A stretch of DNA of 64,000 nt from Actinostola sp. cb2023 (GCA_033675265.1 JAUJYZ010001076.1:62001-126000), one strand, 5' to 3'; counted from the first letter of the stretch, positions 53,600-64,000 are shown. Numbers and translations: made by a program. The notes: generated by a model not told the origin, from the letters alone.

Positions 53600-53847
53600 C
53601 AGATGTTTAAACTGTTCAATGATGGGCAAGAGAGCATCCAGTGACTTGGCAATACAAAACTCCTTTAATATCGAACCCTTCTCTACCGATACCTTCATAT
53701 TTTGCGAGACATTTTCGTAGTTTTTCTCTCTCACTGTCTTCCTCCTCGTCTACTACATCGCCTTCCTCGCTAATGTCATCATCATGGCTAAAACTCTGCC
53801 CAAAAATATATTCTAAACCTTGTTCAGTGTTGAAACCTGCCGCCATT
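53600..53847 (-). CDS. Small acidic exon of unknown gene at the right end of the 11-kb element
   Basis: On the minus strand ATG 53847 begins MAAGFNTEQGLEYIFGQSF, then an acidic run (DVVDEEEDSEREK). The frame stops near 53616, but a one-base shift near 53655 would let it run on as CIAKSLDALL to a GTAAAG donor near 53585. It lies about 90 bases inside the end of the element, transcribed inward. I do not recognise the product; a degenerate first exon is the most that can be said. Confidence 0.3.
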
Positions 53848-53942
53848 TTGATTTTTCAAACTCAGCACTCATGAAGTCTACCGCTGTACAAAAGATATGG
53901 CGAACCCTGGCATTTTTGAGCGCGCGCGTGCCCTACGTGGCA

Positions 53943-54654
53943 CACTCGTGCATGCGCACTAGACACGTCGAAACATTATGGATGTGTTGCTTATAGATGT
54001 ATCTTATCCACTATATGTCTGGTATACTGATCGCTCTTAATGCAGTACATGTATTTGTGTCACCTAATCGTGCTAAAATACCAAAAAACCCGCTAGTTTC
54101 ATAAATTGAAATGCTCCCTCCCCTCCCTCCTCTTTCACTGGTGTACTGACAGATATTGAAAGACGTGCATTTGAAGCTCACCAAAACGTGTTCAGTTCTC
54201 GCTGTGTTTAGCTTAGTTTGATTCCTCAAACAATAACGATCATTTTCGTAAGGTCAGTATGTACTAGTTTATGAACAGATGTTAAATGTTTGTTGTATAT
54301 TTAAGCGGCGATCGCCTTATTTCCTCTCGGTCTTTGATCGTCAAAGACGATCGTGCTATTGCACAAGAATAGCAAAAAGCTATTCTAAAGGTGAGGGAGG
54401 GGAGGGTCGTTCGTGCACACGATTAACGATAAAATAGAATAAACCGCAATACTGTCTATTTGTTTCAAATTACAATGCTCAAAATACAATCAAAATACAC
54501 CAAAACTTCAACGTGTGTTACCCAAGAACACTGCTAGTGAATAGTAACAATATTAGGTAATGTTACATAATTGCGCATGCGCTACATTGCACTAAACTTT
54601 AGCGAGCCCGCTAAAAAAAAAAAACCGATGTATATGTATTTTTCTTCTTCTAGA
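53943..54654. other. Element B left region resumed, upstream of its gene
   Basis: No reading frame. TGCATGCGCACTA at 53948 and TGCGCATGCGC at 54572 continue the periodic units interrupted by the 11-kb insertion. The second is followed by CACTAAACTTTAGCGAGCCCGC, then by the splice acceptor TTCTTCTTCTAG that ends at 54652. Confidence 0.6.
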
Positions 54655-57600
54655 ATGGCAGTCGCATCTTTTAATTTCCTTAGTTTCAATATGGAATCGC
54701 TGAGAGTCGCCTACCACAAGGCATACAAGGTTAAAGACCTTGCTCTTTGCAAATTGGTAGGTATCTCAGGTTGCAAATATTAATGACAGTGCTATAGGCT
54801 TATTGGTCCTTGTTCTTTTGCGTTTACATTCAAGCTTGAAGAGAACTTCAATTTCACTGGTAGATTGCTGGCCAAAGTGCACAAGCTTAAAGTTGGAGCG
54901 ATATCGCAACGTTTAGACCAACCTTTGCATCCAAAATTCACAGCGCTGGATGGTAAGCAACTGCCTTCATAATATACTGATAATATACATGACTGATATA
55001 CTCTTTATGTTAACATTAGACATGCGAAGATTGACTTTTTCTTCCCTGGCCCCGCCGGAAACGTCAATGGCGGATGTGGAGATACAAACTGGTTAGTAGC
55101 GTTCACTCTCCTACATTACCCAATGAAAGTGAATTTTAACAAATAAATGTATTTGTCTATTATAGACGAGAATCCTCCACTAATTCGATTTAAGACCTCA
55201 TGCAGCCAATCCACACAGTGTGATCCCATTCTCCCTGTCCCCTTCTCTGAACCTGCATATGTCAGTATGCAGGACCGAGAGACTCAGACAACATGTAAAA
55301 TCAAGGTCATTGAAGTGGGTAAGTTTTGTCTATGCTTGATGTCTATTTCTCTATGGTTATAAACTACTCGCTCTTAATTGTTTATTAATAGTGATTGATG
55401 ATGCCGTTCTGAGGAAATCGTCTGGAATATCGACGATAATTGTAATAATGGTAAGTATAATCAATAATGTACAAAAATGTGTTCCCATTGAAATGTTGGA
55501 GCTCAAAGAATTATTATTATTATTACTATTATTATTACAATGAATGGTTTCATTCCTTTAGGCGATCAGGTTGCTACATCTTCAGGCTCCATTGCGGGCA
55601 AAACTCGAACGAGTAAGTACCATATTCATGTATATATATTGGTGCGTTGTGCTTCCCCTCATTATGTTTGTTTTTTTCTCTTAAAGTGATACCCTTAGAA
55701 CCCAATATTATTGTTATTATTGTTATTGAACCACCACCTCAAGGTGAGAACAATGTAGAATGTGCCGTTATTGACACGCCTGGTCCAGAACGAACGAGTA
55801 AGTACCATATTCATGTATATATTGGTGCGTTGTGCTTCCCCTCATGATGTTTGTTTTTCTCGTAAAGTGACACCCTTACAACCCAATATTATTGTTATTG
55901 GACCACCGCCGGAAAGTGAGATCAATGTCGATTCTGTCGTTCTTGAAACGCCTGAACCTGACGCTGATGGTAAGTGCATCTTTTGTAATCAAGGTGAATG
56001 CAAATATATTTACGCAGGTATTTATTTCAGTACAAGAATTAGAAGTCGACGACGCGCAGGCAAGAAATGCAGAAATAAGCGACGACGATGAGGAAGATAG
56101 CGCCGGTGAGAAAATATCAGAAAATAATCAACTCCACATTATTTTATTTACACGTTTTGTTTTAGACCTAGGTACCGTAACAACGCGCTCAAAACGTGTG
56201 TGTCCGGTGTGCGGAAAACTGAGGAGTCAGCTGGCGAGACACCTTAAGACGTTTCACGACTGGTCGTCAAACAAATACCGAATTTTCAGTTTGGGCGGCG
56301 ACAACACGAAGACCAAAAATCCGCTGCGAAAGTGCCCTGTGTCAAAGTGTGGCTTCCGAAGTGTACGTTTCGACAGGCACATACCTTCAGTCCACAAAAT
56401 TAGACGTGGTTCTGAGAAGTAAGTACAATGAAAGAACATGAAATATCAAACAGAGTGATCATTGGTTGGCATGTCATTTTTTGTCAGGTATAAGACGCTA
56501 ATGAACAAGCTGCATTCAACCAGTCTGGTGCAGAAACACCTTAGTGTTGGTAGGTAATACTTGTGATCCAGTAATATAAACCCCTAGTGAAATACGTGTC
56601 ACCTTAGGATTCCGTTTATTTTATAGACGGTTGCGCTAAAAAGCCCCAGAAAGTGACAACACCTAAGAAGAAGGGCACGTCGAAACTGCAAAGTAAATAT
56701 GTCAAATTATGTACTCATTTCATTTTCTGTATTTCGATGAACGTTTCGTGTTATTTCTCGATTCCCTTCTAGAAAAGCAGCCCGCTACACAACCCAAAGT
56801 TGTCGAACAACAACAACAACAACGCACGGACACGGATGAATTGCAATCACCGAGTAAGTATATTGTTTTCTAGATAGATAAATATTATGAACTGACTTAA
56901 TTATTCGTCAGGGCCAGAATCGACACGGAAACGAACAATGATAGTATCCGATAACGACGACTCGGACTTCGATAACAACGAGAATGCTCCCAAAAAGCAA
57001 TGCAACGAGAGTGTGACTTGCGAAAGTGATGTGGATATGGTTGATGAGGACGTAGATGAATTCAATGTAGAATGCGCCGAAGAAGAGGAGGAGGAATTGG
57101 CGGCGCCCAATGAGTCATCATTGGGTTTTACAGATTCGGAGTTTGGGCAGTCTATGGCAGACTTTAAAACTCACCTCATGCTACCTGACGGCGGCAAAAA
57201 GGTATTTAAGGATAGACATATAGCAATGAAAATGTCCGCGACTAACCGTGTTTTACCTTCAACTGATAGACTGAAGTCCAGGCTAATATAGTGACGAGAC
57301 AGGTCTCAAAGCTCGCCATTTGTATGTCGGAAGGAAAGGAGCCGAACAGCATGTCTGGCCCATGGATGGACAAAGAGAGAGTGTGGAAGACATTTTTTGA
57401 GCCGAACCTCAGCGAGTACAACTCCTCTCACGAGACAGGAAGAGAGAAAGGTATGGAATATACTTTTTTGACTTATGTTCATGTTGATAACTTATGTATT
57501 ACAATATATCAATAGCTATTCAGAAGGGACTCAGCCCCAGCACGTTACAGTGCTATTCTGCCGCAATGGAAGAATATTGTAACTTCCTTACCTCGAACAA

Positions 57601-59230
57601 CAAGTGGACAACGAAGTTCAATGATAAAGAAAGAAATGCTTTAAGCTGTAAGTGAAAGTGTTACCGTATCGTAACGAAAACCTCATTTTAATATTGGTGT
57701 CTTTGCTATATTAGGCATAGCAAAATGTCAGAAAAAATGGCGTCTCTCTCTAAGGAAGGATAGAAGAGTACAGGTATTGTCATCTATAATGGTAATAAAA
57801 CATGCTATTCATCGTAACATATGTTATTTTTGTTTTCACAATAGATGAACAGGCGGTTTGTTCAAGACAAGCAAACCCAACTGACCCTCGATGATATCAA
57901 CAAAGTGTTGAAGTCAGAGGTACATTACTCAGTGACCAACACAATTTAAACTGAATGCCCAACTGACTTTTTTATTTTTCTATTTTGCTCACCAGCATGC
58001 CAAAGATTGTGCCGCAAGGCTAAAATACCTTTATCAGCTTGTCAAAGAATCTAAGCCGGTTAGTATACAGTAACACATTGACAATCGTATAACCTATATG
58101 GCAATATATTTATATTATAATTTTCAGGTGCCTGTTATTGAGAAAGCGAATTGCCGTCAGCTTCAGGCTTTCCTCATCACGAAGCTGGTAGTCGAAAATG
58201 CCGGTCGTTCGTCGCTACTATCCAACTTCACTCTCAAAGCCGCTGATGAGATGACGCCCGATGATGGCCTATACACGGCCTTCATCACGGATCACAAGAC
58301 TGCCGCTTCTAAGGGAACGGCTTTCCTACAGATGCGTCGTTCCGGCTACCGGTATTTAAAGGCGTATCAACACGCTTTGAGGTAAGTATGGAATTATATA
58401 TCAAATATGTTTAGGGAATCCCTTTGATTTTATAATTCTATAATATCTATGCCATAGGCCAATCATTGAGGCACCCAAGTCGGGATCACACTTTTGTCTA
58501 AATTCCGCCGGGACGCCAATAACAAGTAGCATGGTGTCCGGCAACGTGCAGGCATTTGTAGTCGAGGCAAACGTTTTACCCCGGGACAAGGCCTGCCCAA
58601 CCGACCTGAGAAAAATGTGGGTGACAAGCGTGTACGCGGACGGGACTGAGGCTGAAAGAAGACAACTCTCCTCAAAGATGGCGCACAGCCCAAGGTGGGT
58701 AAATTTTAACCAATAAAACTCAAATAATAGCTACGTATCAATCACTGTTTGCTAATATATTCCTGTCCATAGAACTGCCCAAATATGGTACGATCTCACG
58801 GAGAAAAAGACGGAGGCGTCAGCAGGTTTCGTCCTAATGGAAAAGAGACTGGAACACGCAAGTGGGGAGGCGGGAGCGCAAGAAGAGTCGCCAGTTAAAT
58901 CGACTGCTATGAAGACCAAAAGGTATGGCGATGTTTCTTCAAAATGTTATGTAGCGACAGAGACGTAATATAATTATTTCTCACAGGAAAAAGAAATCGT
59001 GGACCAAAGAAGACGAGGTAGCGATTGTGGCTGGGTTTCTTGATGACATCAAGTCACCAGAGAGACCAAAGTTGGCAGAAATATTGGCAAAGTTTGAAAA
59101 GAACCTGCCTGCCATCTACAATCGTGAAAATTCCAAAAAATATCGAGAGCGCTGCTTCGATAAGGTCAGGGCGCTCTGGTCCGCACATAACAAACCAAAG
59201 CCGTTGAGTAAAGAAAAAGAAACAGCATAG
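54655..59230 (+). CDS. Element B tyrosine recombinase with C2H2 fingers and SANT-like tail (multi-exon)
   Basis: Ortholog-like partner of the element A gene, with matching exon order. ATG 54655 (MAVASFNFLSFNMES) follows an acceptor; the first exon ends at 54756 (GTAGGT). Two C2H2 fingers lie at 56170-56420 (CPVCGKLRSQL...H...H, CPVSKCGF...H...H). The core-binding domain spans about 57130-58060, the catalytic Arg ENAGRSSLL about 58195, Lys DHKTAASKG about 58290, Arg TDLRKMW about 58605, His KMAHSPR about 58680, and Tyr WYDLT about 58790 after an intron. The last exon (58988-59230) is the SANT-like KKSWTKEDE...RCFDKVRALW. The usual His three residues before the second Arg is replaced by Thr, as in element A. 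All exons I could join are open, so it may be functional. Confidence 0.8.
55687..55977 (+). repeat. Duplicated linker exon in the element B gene
   Basis: Exons beginning ACCCTTAGAACCCAATATTATTG (about 55690) and ACCCTTACAACCCAATATTATTG (about 55870) and the introns between them repeat with a period of about 181 bases. Confidence 0.75.
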
Positions 59231-61508
59231 ATAGTACAGGAATCGAAAGTTATGCCAACACTGTACGATTAGATCATTTTGTCCCTTCTTCAACGTTGTA
59301 ATTGATTGTACACAAAAATTGGTTACGTTTTCTTCACATACGCGAAAGTTAGATCGATTTCACTTTCACCTGTAAATGTCGCTTCTTTGCTGACAACTTC
59401 AATTGGTCATTAAACCGTTGTTTTGAAGACAAACTTCACCAAACTTTCAGAATAATATTTGTTTAGCATATTCAATATGTATGCCAAGTTTAGTTGCATT
59501 TGGTGGAATTGCTGTTATTTTCGGTTTTCGATATCAGCAAAAATCGACACTTTGTGCGCCATTTTTCTACCCGATTCATTCTGCTTAGAACGGTTCAATT
59601 GTATTTTTCAGAAACCTTATTATCTGCCTACAACAGCGAAATGTTGATAATAACGTATTTGTAAAGACTTCTTTATCAGGTGAACGTTTGAACATAGGCA
59701 ACTGAAAAGTAACGGAAATATAGCGATTTGGGAAGACTGGACTGATAAATGACATGTCCTCCCTGTCCTTGGAATATGACCAGCACTATACCACTAGAGA
59801 ATGTGTACCTTCTTAAACGTTGATTGTACACATAAACTGGTTAAGTTATCTTCAAATACGACAAAGTTAGATCGATTTGACTTTCACCTGTAAATGTCGC
59901 TTTTTTGCTGACAATTAGAGAAAACTCAACCAAACTCTCATATCTTAACTTCATTTGTTTATGCTGTAGAACATGACAAAATGTAGTTGTTATTAACATA
60001 TTATTAAAGGATCTTCATGCACGAACACAGGTAACTCTTGTATTTCCTTTAACCTATTATTTAGTAAAACAACTTCAATTGATCAAATTCATATGAAAAT
60101 CACTTTCCGGTGAACGAATTCTACGGAATTCGAGTAGAGCAGTTCCTTAAAATGCTGTAAACCATGTTTAAACAAAAAAGGAATGGAAAACAAACACTTA
60201 GACCAATGCTTAAAATAGTGTCGCCATGTCAGCAAAAATGTCTCCATGTCAGCAAAAATGTCTCTATGTCAGCAGAAATGTCGCCATGTCAGCAAAATCG
60301 CGACGTTAAAAATCGACACTTAAAATACGTTTTCTGCTGACAACTTCAACTTCAACTGTTCTGGTGAACGAATTATTCGGAACACCAGATCCTTATATTG
60401 CCGTAGGCCATATTTAAACAACAAAGAAATCACAAAGAAACACTTAAAACAAAGCCTAGAATAGTGTCTCCATGTCAGCCAAAATGTCGCCATGTCAGCA
60501 AAGTCGTGCGGTTAAAAATCGACACTTAAAATGACGTTTTCTGCTGACAAATTCAAATGATCAAAGCTCTCTTGTTTTTAAGGGAAACTGCACCAAACTT
60601 TCAGAACGTTCTTTGTTTATGCCGAAGAATATGACAAAATGTTTTTATTAGCATAATATTAAAGCGATCTTCATCACGTGACCGTTTAAACATAGCCGTA
60701 AAATCTTAACATTACGTACTATTTAAAAAATATAAAAATATAAATATCTATACTTTTAAGACTATTTTCTTATGGCAAACCATTGCAGATCAACAGAGTA
60801 GTTCCTTAGAATGCCGTAAATAATGTCGGAACACAAAAAGATCACACAACGGATCAAGGAAAGCAAATAAAAAAATTGCCGTAAAATACCACTTTTTCAA
60901 CAAAACAAAATCATATCAAAATCACTTTCCGGTGAACGAATTCTTCGGAATTCGTGAAGAACAGTGTCTTATAATGCCGTAAAATGTGTTTGCTTCAAAA
61001 GAGACACAACAAGACACGACGAAAACAATGCCCAAACTAGCCGTAAAACAGTATTTTTACAAAGGCAAATATTCTTCGGAAAATGCTTTGAAAGTTAAAT
61101 AATTTTACGTCTGCGAGGAAGAATACTTCCATACAATGCTGTAAATGATGTTTTAACAATACGAAAAACAAAGAAAACAAAGATTTACAAAGAAAACACT
61201 CGCAAAAACTACACGATTTTCATACGAAAATATTGCTATGAAACTTCTCTCCCGATCAGCTCATTTCTTGTCTAAATGAAAGAACAGTACCTTATAATGT
61301 CGAAAACCATGTTTGAACAAAAATGAAATCACAAAGAAACACTTAAAACAAAGTTTAAAGTAGTGTCTCCATGTCAGCAAAACAGTGTCTCCATGTCACC
61401 AAGAAAATGTCGCGCGGTCAGCAAAAATGTCTCCATGTCAGCAAAAATGTCTCCAAGTCAGCAAACGTGTCTCCATGTCAGCAAAAAGTGTCTCCATGTC
61501 AGCAATGC
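59231..61508. repeat. Element B right non-coding end with GTCAGC motif arrays
   Basis: Non-coding. The segment near 59287-59420 (GTTAGATCGATTTCACTTTCACC, TGTCGCTTCTTTGCTGACAA) is repeated at about 59813-59920, an internal duplication. TGTCTCCATGTCAGC arrays lie at 60218-60300 (four) and 61363-61508 (seven), the last touching the core. From 59764 onward it is nearly identical to 11031-12784. Confidence 0.8.
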
Positions 61509-61520
61509 ATGGCCGTAGAC
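61509..61520 (-). other. 5' end of 5S rRNA gene at the right junction of element B
   Basis: Minus strand GTCTACGGCCAT, the first 12 bases of 5S. Upstream of it (61547-61553, minus strand) TATAAAT lies at -27 to -33, a plausible 5S upstream element. The rest of this 5S gene is 34 kb away at 27237-27346, across elements A and B. Confidence 0.82.
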
Positions 61521-61928
61521 AAAATTAAAAGGCGATAGAAGTAGCGATTTATAGCTACAATCATCGACAATATTAATGAAACAACTATCTCAACATTGCG
61601 ACTGATTTGACCGAACTTGGCACTAAGTTGCACATCAACTGCATGTCATGGTACAAACCCCCTCCTCCGTCATCAATGTTGGGGGTAGCAATGATCACCG
61701 TGTTCGACTCGTACCACTAATCAACATTGATTTTGTTGGGGGGGAAGGGGGTAAAAAAAAGACCTTATACGTGCGCCAAAAAAAAACATTATTAATGTTT
61801 TTTCAAAGCGTTAGTGTTTCAAAGTAAATTGGCGCCGATGGTAGCTTCTGCCACCATTTTGGAACAAGTCACGAAGAAGCAGTATCGTATTGTCAGCACA
61901 AATGGTTTTTTTTTTCAGTTTAAAATTG

Positions 61929-61968
61929 TTAGGGTTAGGGTTAGGGTTAGGGTTAGGGTTAGGGTTAG
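61929..61968. repeat. Telomere-type TTAGGG repeat, about 6.5 units
   Basis: Paralog of the shorter run at 13201-13227. Confidence 0.9.
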
Positions 61969-62280
61969 TTTGATACCTCAAGAGGTTCAATGAGGTAGTG
62001 GCTGAGAAGCCTCGATTACGGTATGTTAACATTTTAAACGTGCCATTGATAATACATTACAAGTGGAAATAATAATAATAATAATAATAATCATCATAGA
62101 AATGAAGCGTGACAGGTGGCATGAACAAGACCAAGATGATATGACAGTTCACAACTGCTCCCTACTACTACGTCTCCTGAGAAAAGAACATAATATATAA
62201 TTGCTTTTGTGTCCTGGCCTGATGAATCACCTCGCAAGTATTATGTTTGTGAAAAAGAGCTTCAAAATCGAACAAGCAGT

Positions 62281-62350
62281 CAGGTAGTGTAATGGATAAG
62301 TAGTGAGCGTATTGTGCGAGGGGTCACTGGTTCAACTCTGGTTGATGATT
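62281..62350 (+). repeat. tRNA-like pol III segment (SINE head), second copy
   Basis: Same A-box-like and B-box-like text as at 13531-13596. Confidence 0.55.
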
Positions 62351-62840
62351 AATAACTATATTTTTTTCAATGATAAGTAAGAGGTAGTAAGTCTACTAAG
62401 TTTAAGGTAAGTAACATAATGGTCAATATACAATAATTTCAGTATCTTGATCTTGAGCTAATGAATTATTATATATCAAACTCTCGTGCTATAGCTTCTA
62501 GTGATTTTCCTCTGATGTTTCATTGGGTATCAAAGTGCATGCATGTGACTAAAAAGGAACATCATTCGCATTGGAAGTTCACCTAATCAATTGTTCATGA
62601 GTTTGAGAAGTAACGTTTAAAGGCCGACAATGAAGACTTCGCCACGGACTTGAAACCCCGTCCAGTCCGAATTGGAGGCCTATGAACTACTTCTAAAACG
62701 AATTAATTATTCGGGAGGAATTTGTTTATTGAAATGGCAATAGCTTTGCATTTGTTTATTCAACAAAAAACAATATTCAATGACGCATTAAAGGAATGCC
62801 AAGATAAAGGTGAATCAAATTCCGTGATTCTCATGGAACT

Positions 62841-62925
62841 ACCGGATGGCATAGTGGTAAGTAAAGGGATTAGCATGCAACTTATTAATGAAGTGTTCCG
62901 GGTTCGAATCCCGCCGTAGCGAGTT
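62841..62925 (+). repeat. tRNA-derived SINE segment with intact B box
   Basis: A box GGCATAGTGG (62848-62857) and a perfect B box GGTTCGAATCC (62901-62911), followed by CGCCGTAGCGAG. No anticodon arm could be assigned with confidence, so this is called a SINE head and not a tRNA gene. Confidence 0.62.
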
Positions 62926-63358
62926 TATGAAATTATCAAATGCGTTTTTTAAGCAGTTGAAAATCATGCATTGCCAGTTTTTCAAGACAAATATCATGTT
63001 ACTTGTGTCTAAGTTTCATTTGAAATAGTATATCCTGTCAGAAATTAAGTTATTCATTTCTATGATATTTCTATTCCAAGGACTTGAACTGATATTTCCA
63101 GTCCCAGGACTTGAAACAATCTTTCAAAGTACTCTAGAGCGGACTTGATCGAAATCAATCCAAAGTACTCTAGTATTCCGCGGGGGTATCCAGTTCCATC
63201 ATGTGACCAAATTGAGGGCACCTGGATAGCTGTTTATGAACCCTAGGGTGGATAAGTAGGTCTCGTACTCATTCATTATTCATGAGGAAACCAACTAATC
63301 GAATGTCCAGATGTCCAGAATCAGACCACTATTTGTTAGAATTTCCTACTTGAACAAA

Positions 63359-63386
63359 CGATGACGTCATACGTCACGTGATCATA
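63359..63386. promoter_or_regulatory. CRE/E-box-like element upstream of second U2
   Basis: TGACGTCA at 63362-63369 and TACGTCACGTGATC, 268 bases before the U2 5' end at 63630; preserved with the first copy at 15071-15098 while nearby bases differ. Confidence 0.4.
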
Positions 63387-63629
63387 AAAATCTTGAGGAC
63401 TCCAAATCCAATCTATGCACTAGTTTTCGTGCAAACATATCAAATGTGTGCTGAGTTTTGGAAGAAAAAGCCAACTCTCAAAAAGGCCCACATTATTACA
63501 CACCCCACTAGCCGTTCAGCCAAGATGGCTTCATGAAATATGGTCTCATCAAATAGCGATTTTCGCGGCAAGGCCCACACGGGGTACTGAGGAATTCTGG
63601 AAGGGGTGCAAACGGCGCACTAGAACGCT

Positions 63630-63673
63630 ATCGCTTCTCGGCCTTTCGGCTAAGATCCAGTGTAGTATCTGTT
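63630..63673 (+). ncRNA. U2: U2 snRNA 5' fragment (44 bases) interrupted by LINE6
   Basis: U2 bases 1-44 ending TAGTATCTGTT, with two changes (TTTCGGC for TTTTGGC, and GATCCAG for GATCAAG). The insertion point agrees with the ATCTGTT 3' junction of LINE1, LINE2 and LINE5. Confidence 0.9.
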
Positions 63674-64000
63674 GGATTTATTTTCGAAGCTACTGGATCG
63701 TAGTTAATCAGACTCAGTTTTCTTTCGGCTTGGCCGAAAGAAACTTTAAAGAGAAGTCAAAACTAGAAAGATGTACCAACGATGTTGCTCAGTCCGACTC
63801 GCGCTCGAGCATGACGTAACAAAGAGAGTGTCGCCAGCCGACGTGGTGGAGTACTTATATGGTGATGGAGAATATGATGTTGGACAAGTCAAGTGTGTAC
63901 AGGTCAATAAGGATGGCTCGGTCATTGTCACTTTCGAGAATCAGGAGTGCGTGGAATGGATCTTGGCCCAGGGTACCATCACCATCAATGGGTACCCCGT
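63674..64000 (+). mobile_element. LINE6: 5' end of another U2-inserted retrotransposon
   Basis: Begins directly after U2 ATCTGTT. The 5' UTR is about 97 bases and contains ACTGGATC, complementary to the altered U2 GATCCAGT upstream, and a TTCTTTCGGC/GCCGAAAGAA hairpin with a TTG loop (63720-63742). The window ends inside ORF1. Confidence 0.75.
63771..64000 (+). CDS. LINE6 ORF1, N-terminal part (RRM-like), cut by window end
   Basis: ATG 63771 opens a frame of 76 residues that runs off the window. VKCVQVNKDGSVIVTFEN followed by the WILAQGTITING segment resembles the RRM-like N-terminal half of LINE5 ORF1 (YCIQRTATRVMVTVKTE). Position after a short 5' UTR and after U2 supports ORF1 of a Tx1-clade element. 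Family and integrity cannot be judged from this fragment. Confidence 0.65.
   Translation, partial: MYQRCCSVRLALEHDVTKRVSPADVVEYLYGDGEYDVGQVKCVQVNKDGSVIVTFENQECVEWILAQGTITINGYP

Larger units (their letters stand above)
42964..53939. mobile_element. 11-kb element with 37-bp terminal inverted repeats, nested in element B
   Basis: The ends CACGTAGGGCACGCGCGCGC... (42964-43000) and the inverted copy ending at 53939 agree at 36 of 37 positions. GCA flanks both sides (42961-42963 and 53940-53942), giving a 3-bp target duplication; if the end is set two bases inward, the repeat reads as 5 bp GGCAC. CAC termini with a 3-bp duplication recall the CACTA/EnSpm superfamily, but no such transposase is visible. 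Contents: a recombinase gene (45381-48502), one small exon near each end, foldbacks and microsatellites. It may be non-autonomous, or the recombinase part may be a further nested element. Confidence 0.75.
36222..61518 (+). mobile_element. Element B: second 5S-targeted tyrosine-recombinase transposon, carrying nested insertions
   Basis: Bounded by ATGGCCGTAG at 36222-36231 (shared with element A) and 61509-61518. Its left end, read inward on the minus strand, is GTGTCTCCGTGTCAGC, and its right end is GTGTCTCCATGTCAGC before the core, so the ends match each other and differ from element A. Total span 25.3 kb, but removing the Kolobok (36343-41117) and the 11-kb element (42964-53939) leaves about 9.5 kb, close to element A. 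The recombinase gene is at 54655-59230. To the right of the core the 5S start GTCTAC continues into 5S upstream DNA. Confidence 0.83.
61521..63629. repeat. Spacer between 5S and U2, second copy
   Basis: Near copy of 12787-15356 without the foldback insertion and with a few small insertions of its own (for example about 26 bases at 62543 and about 45 at 62730). No gene seen. Confidence 0.75.

Noticed and set aside
30352..59230. DIRS-type retrotransposon for the recombinase elements
   Set aside because: No reverse transcriptase, RNase H or split direct repeats in element A or B; the YR gene stands alone, as in Crypton-type DNA elements.
61363..61508. CRISPR-like array of GTCAGC repeats
   Set aside because: Spacers are too short and irregular, the DNA is eukaryotic, and the motif equals the transposon end; treated as subterminal repeats.
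61811..62032. Minus-strand frame with PNPNPN repeats
   Set aside because: Translation of the TTAGGG repeat complement.

Overview
The window is eukaryotic and most probably from an invertebrate animal. Genes have many short spliceosomal introns, U1 and U2 snRNA and 5S rRNA sequences are present, TTAGGG-type repeats occur, and the mobile elements (Tx1-clade LINEs, a Kolobok transposon with TTAA target duplication, tyrosine-recombinase transposons, tRNA-like SINEs) are all found in metazoans. The phylum cannot be decided from the sequence. I recognise no ordinary host protein-coding gene: the window is an RNA-gene cluster overgrown by mobile DNA.

The underlying unit is a snRNA/5S locus: U2 (plus strand), U1 (plus, 27015-27180), 5S rRNA (minus, 27237-27358), then a spacer of 2.1-2.6 kb leading to the next U2. 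U2 5' ends lie at 15357 and 63630, so the occupied unit is about 48.3 kb. The stretch 11031-15385 is a near copy of 59764-63658, which shows that the locus is tandemly duplicated.

Two independent kinds of element have colonised the RNA genes. (1) U2 is invaded by non-LTR retrotransposons with zinc-knuckle ORF1 and APE-endonuclease/reverse-transcriptase ORF2 (Tx1 clade; U2 targeting is known for the Keno group of that clade). LINE1 (1-4698), LINE2 (4713-9942) and LINE3 (9954-11030) stand head to tail, separated by short U2 remnants. LINE4 (15386-21433) and LINE5 (21470-26732) split one U2 gene, whose 3' part is at 26733-26882. LINE6 starts in the next U2 at 63674. LINE5 looks intact; the others are frameshifted, deleted or cut by the window edge.

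(2) The 5S gene is invaded exactly at its 5' end by two tandem tyrosine-recombinase transposons, element A (27347-36231) and element B (36222-61518). A 10-bp core, ATGGCCGTAG (the complement of 5S nucleotides 3-12 or so), is present at the left end, the A/B junction and the right end. Each element has its own matching inverted ends next to the core and arrays of related GTCAGC motifs inside. Each carries a multi-exon gene with two C2H2 fingers, a tyrosine-recombinase domain and a C-terminal Myb/SANT-like domain. Element B is itself interrupted by a 4.8-kb Kolobok transposon (36343-41117, transposase plus DEDDh exonuclease) and by an 11-kb element with 37-bp terminal inverted repeats (42964-53939), which contains a third, intron-poor recombinase gene with a single-base frameshift, plus foldback repeats and microsatellites.

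The 5S-targeting recombinase transposons are the best candidate for an undescribed system. Other notable structures are six tandem covarying hairpins between the ORFs of LINE4 and hairpins joining U2 remnants to antisense copies at LINE 5' ends.
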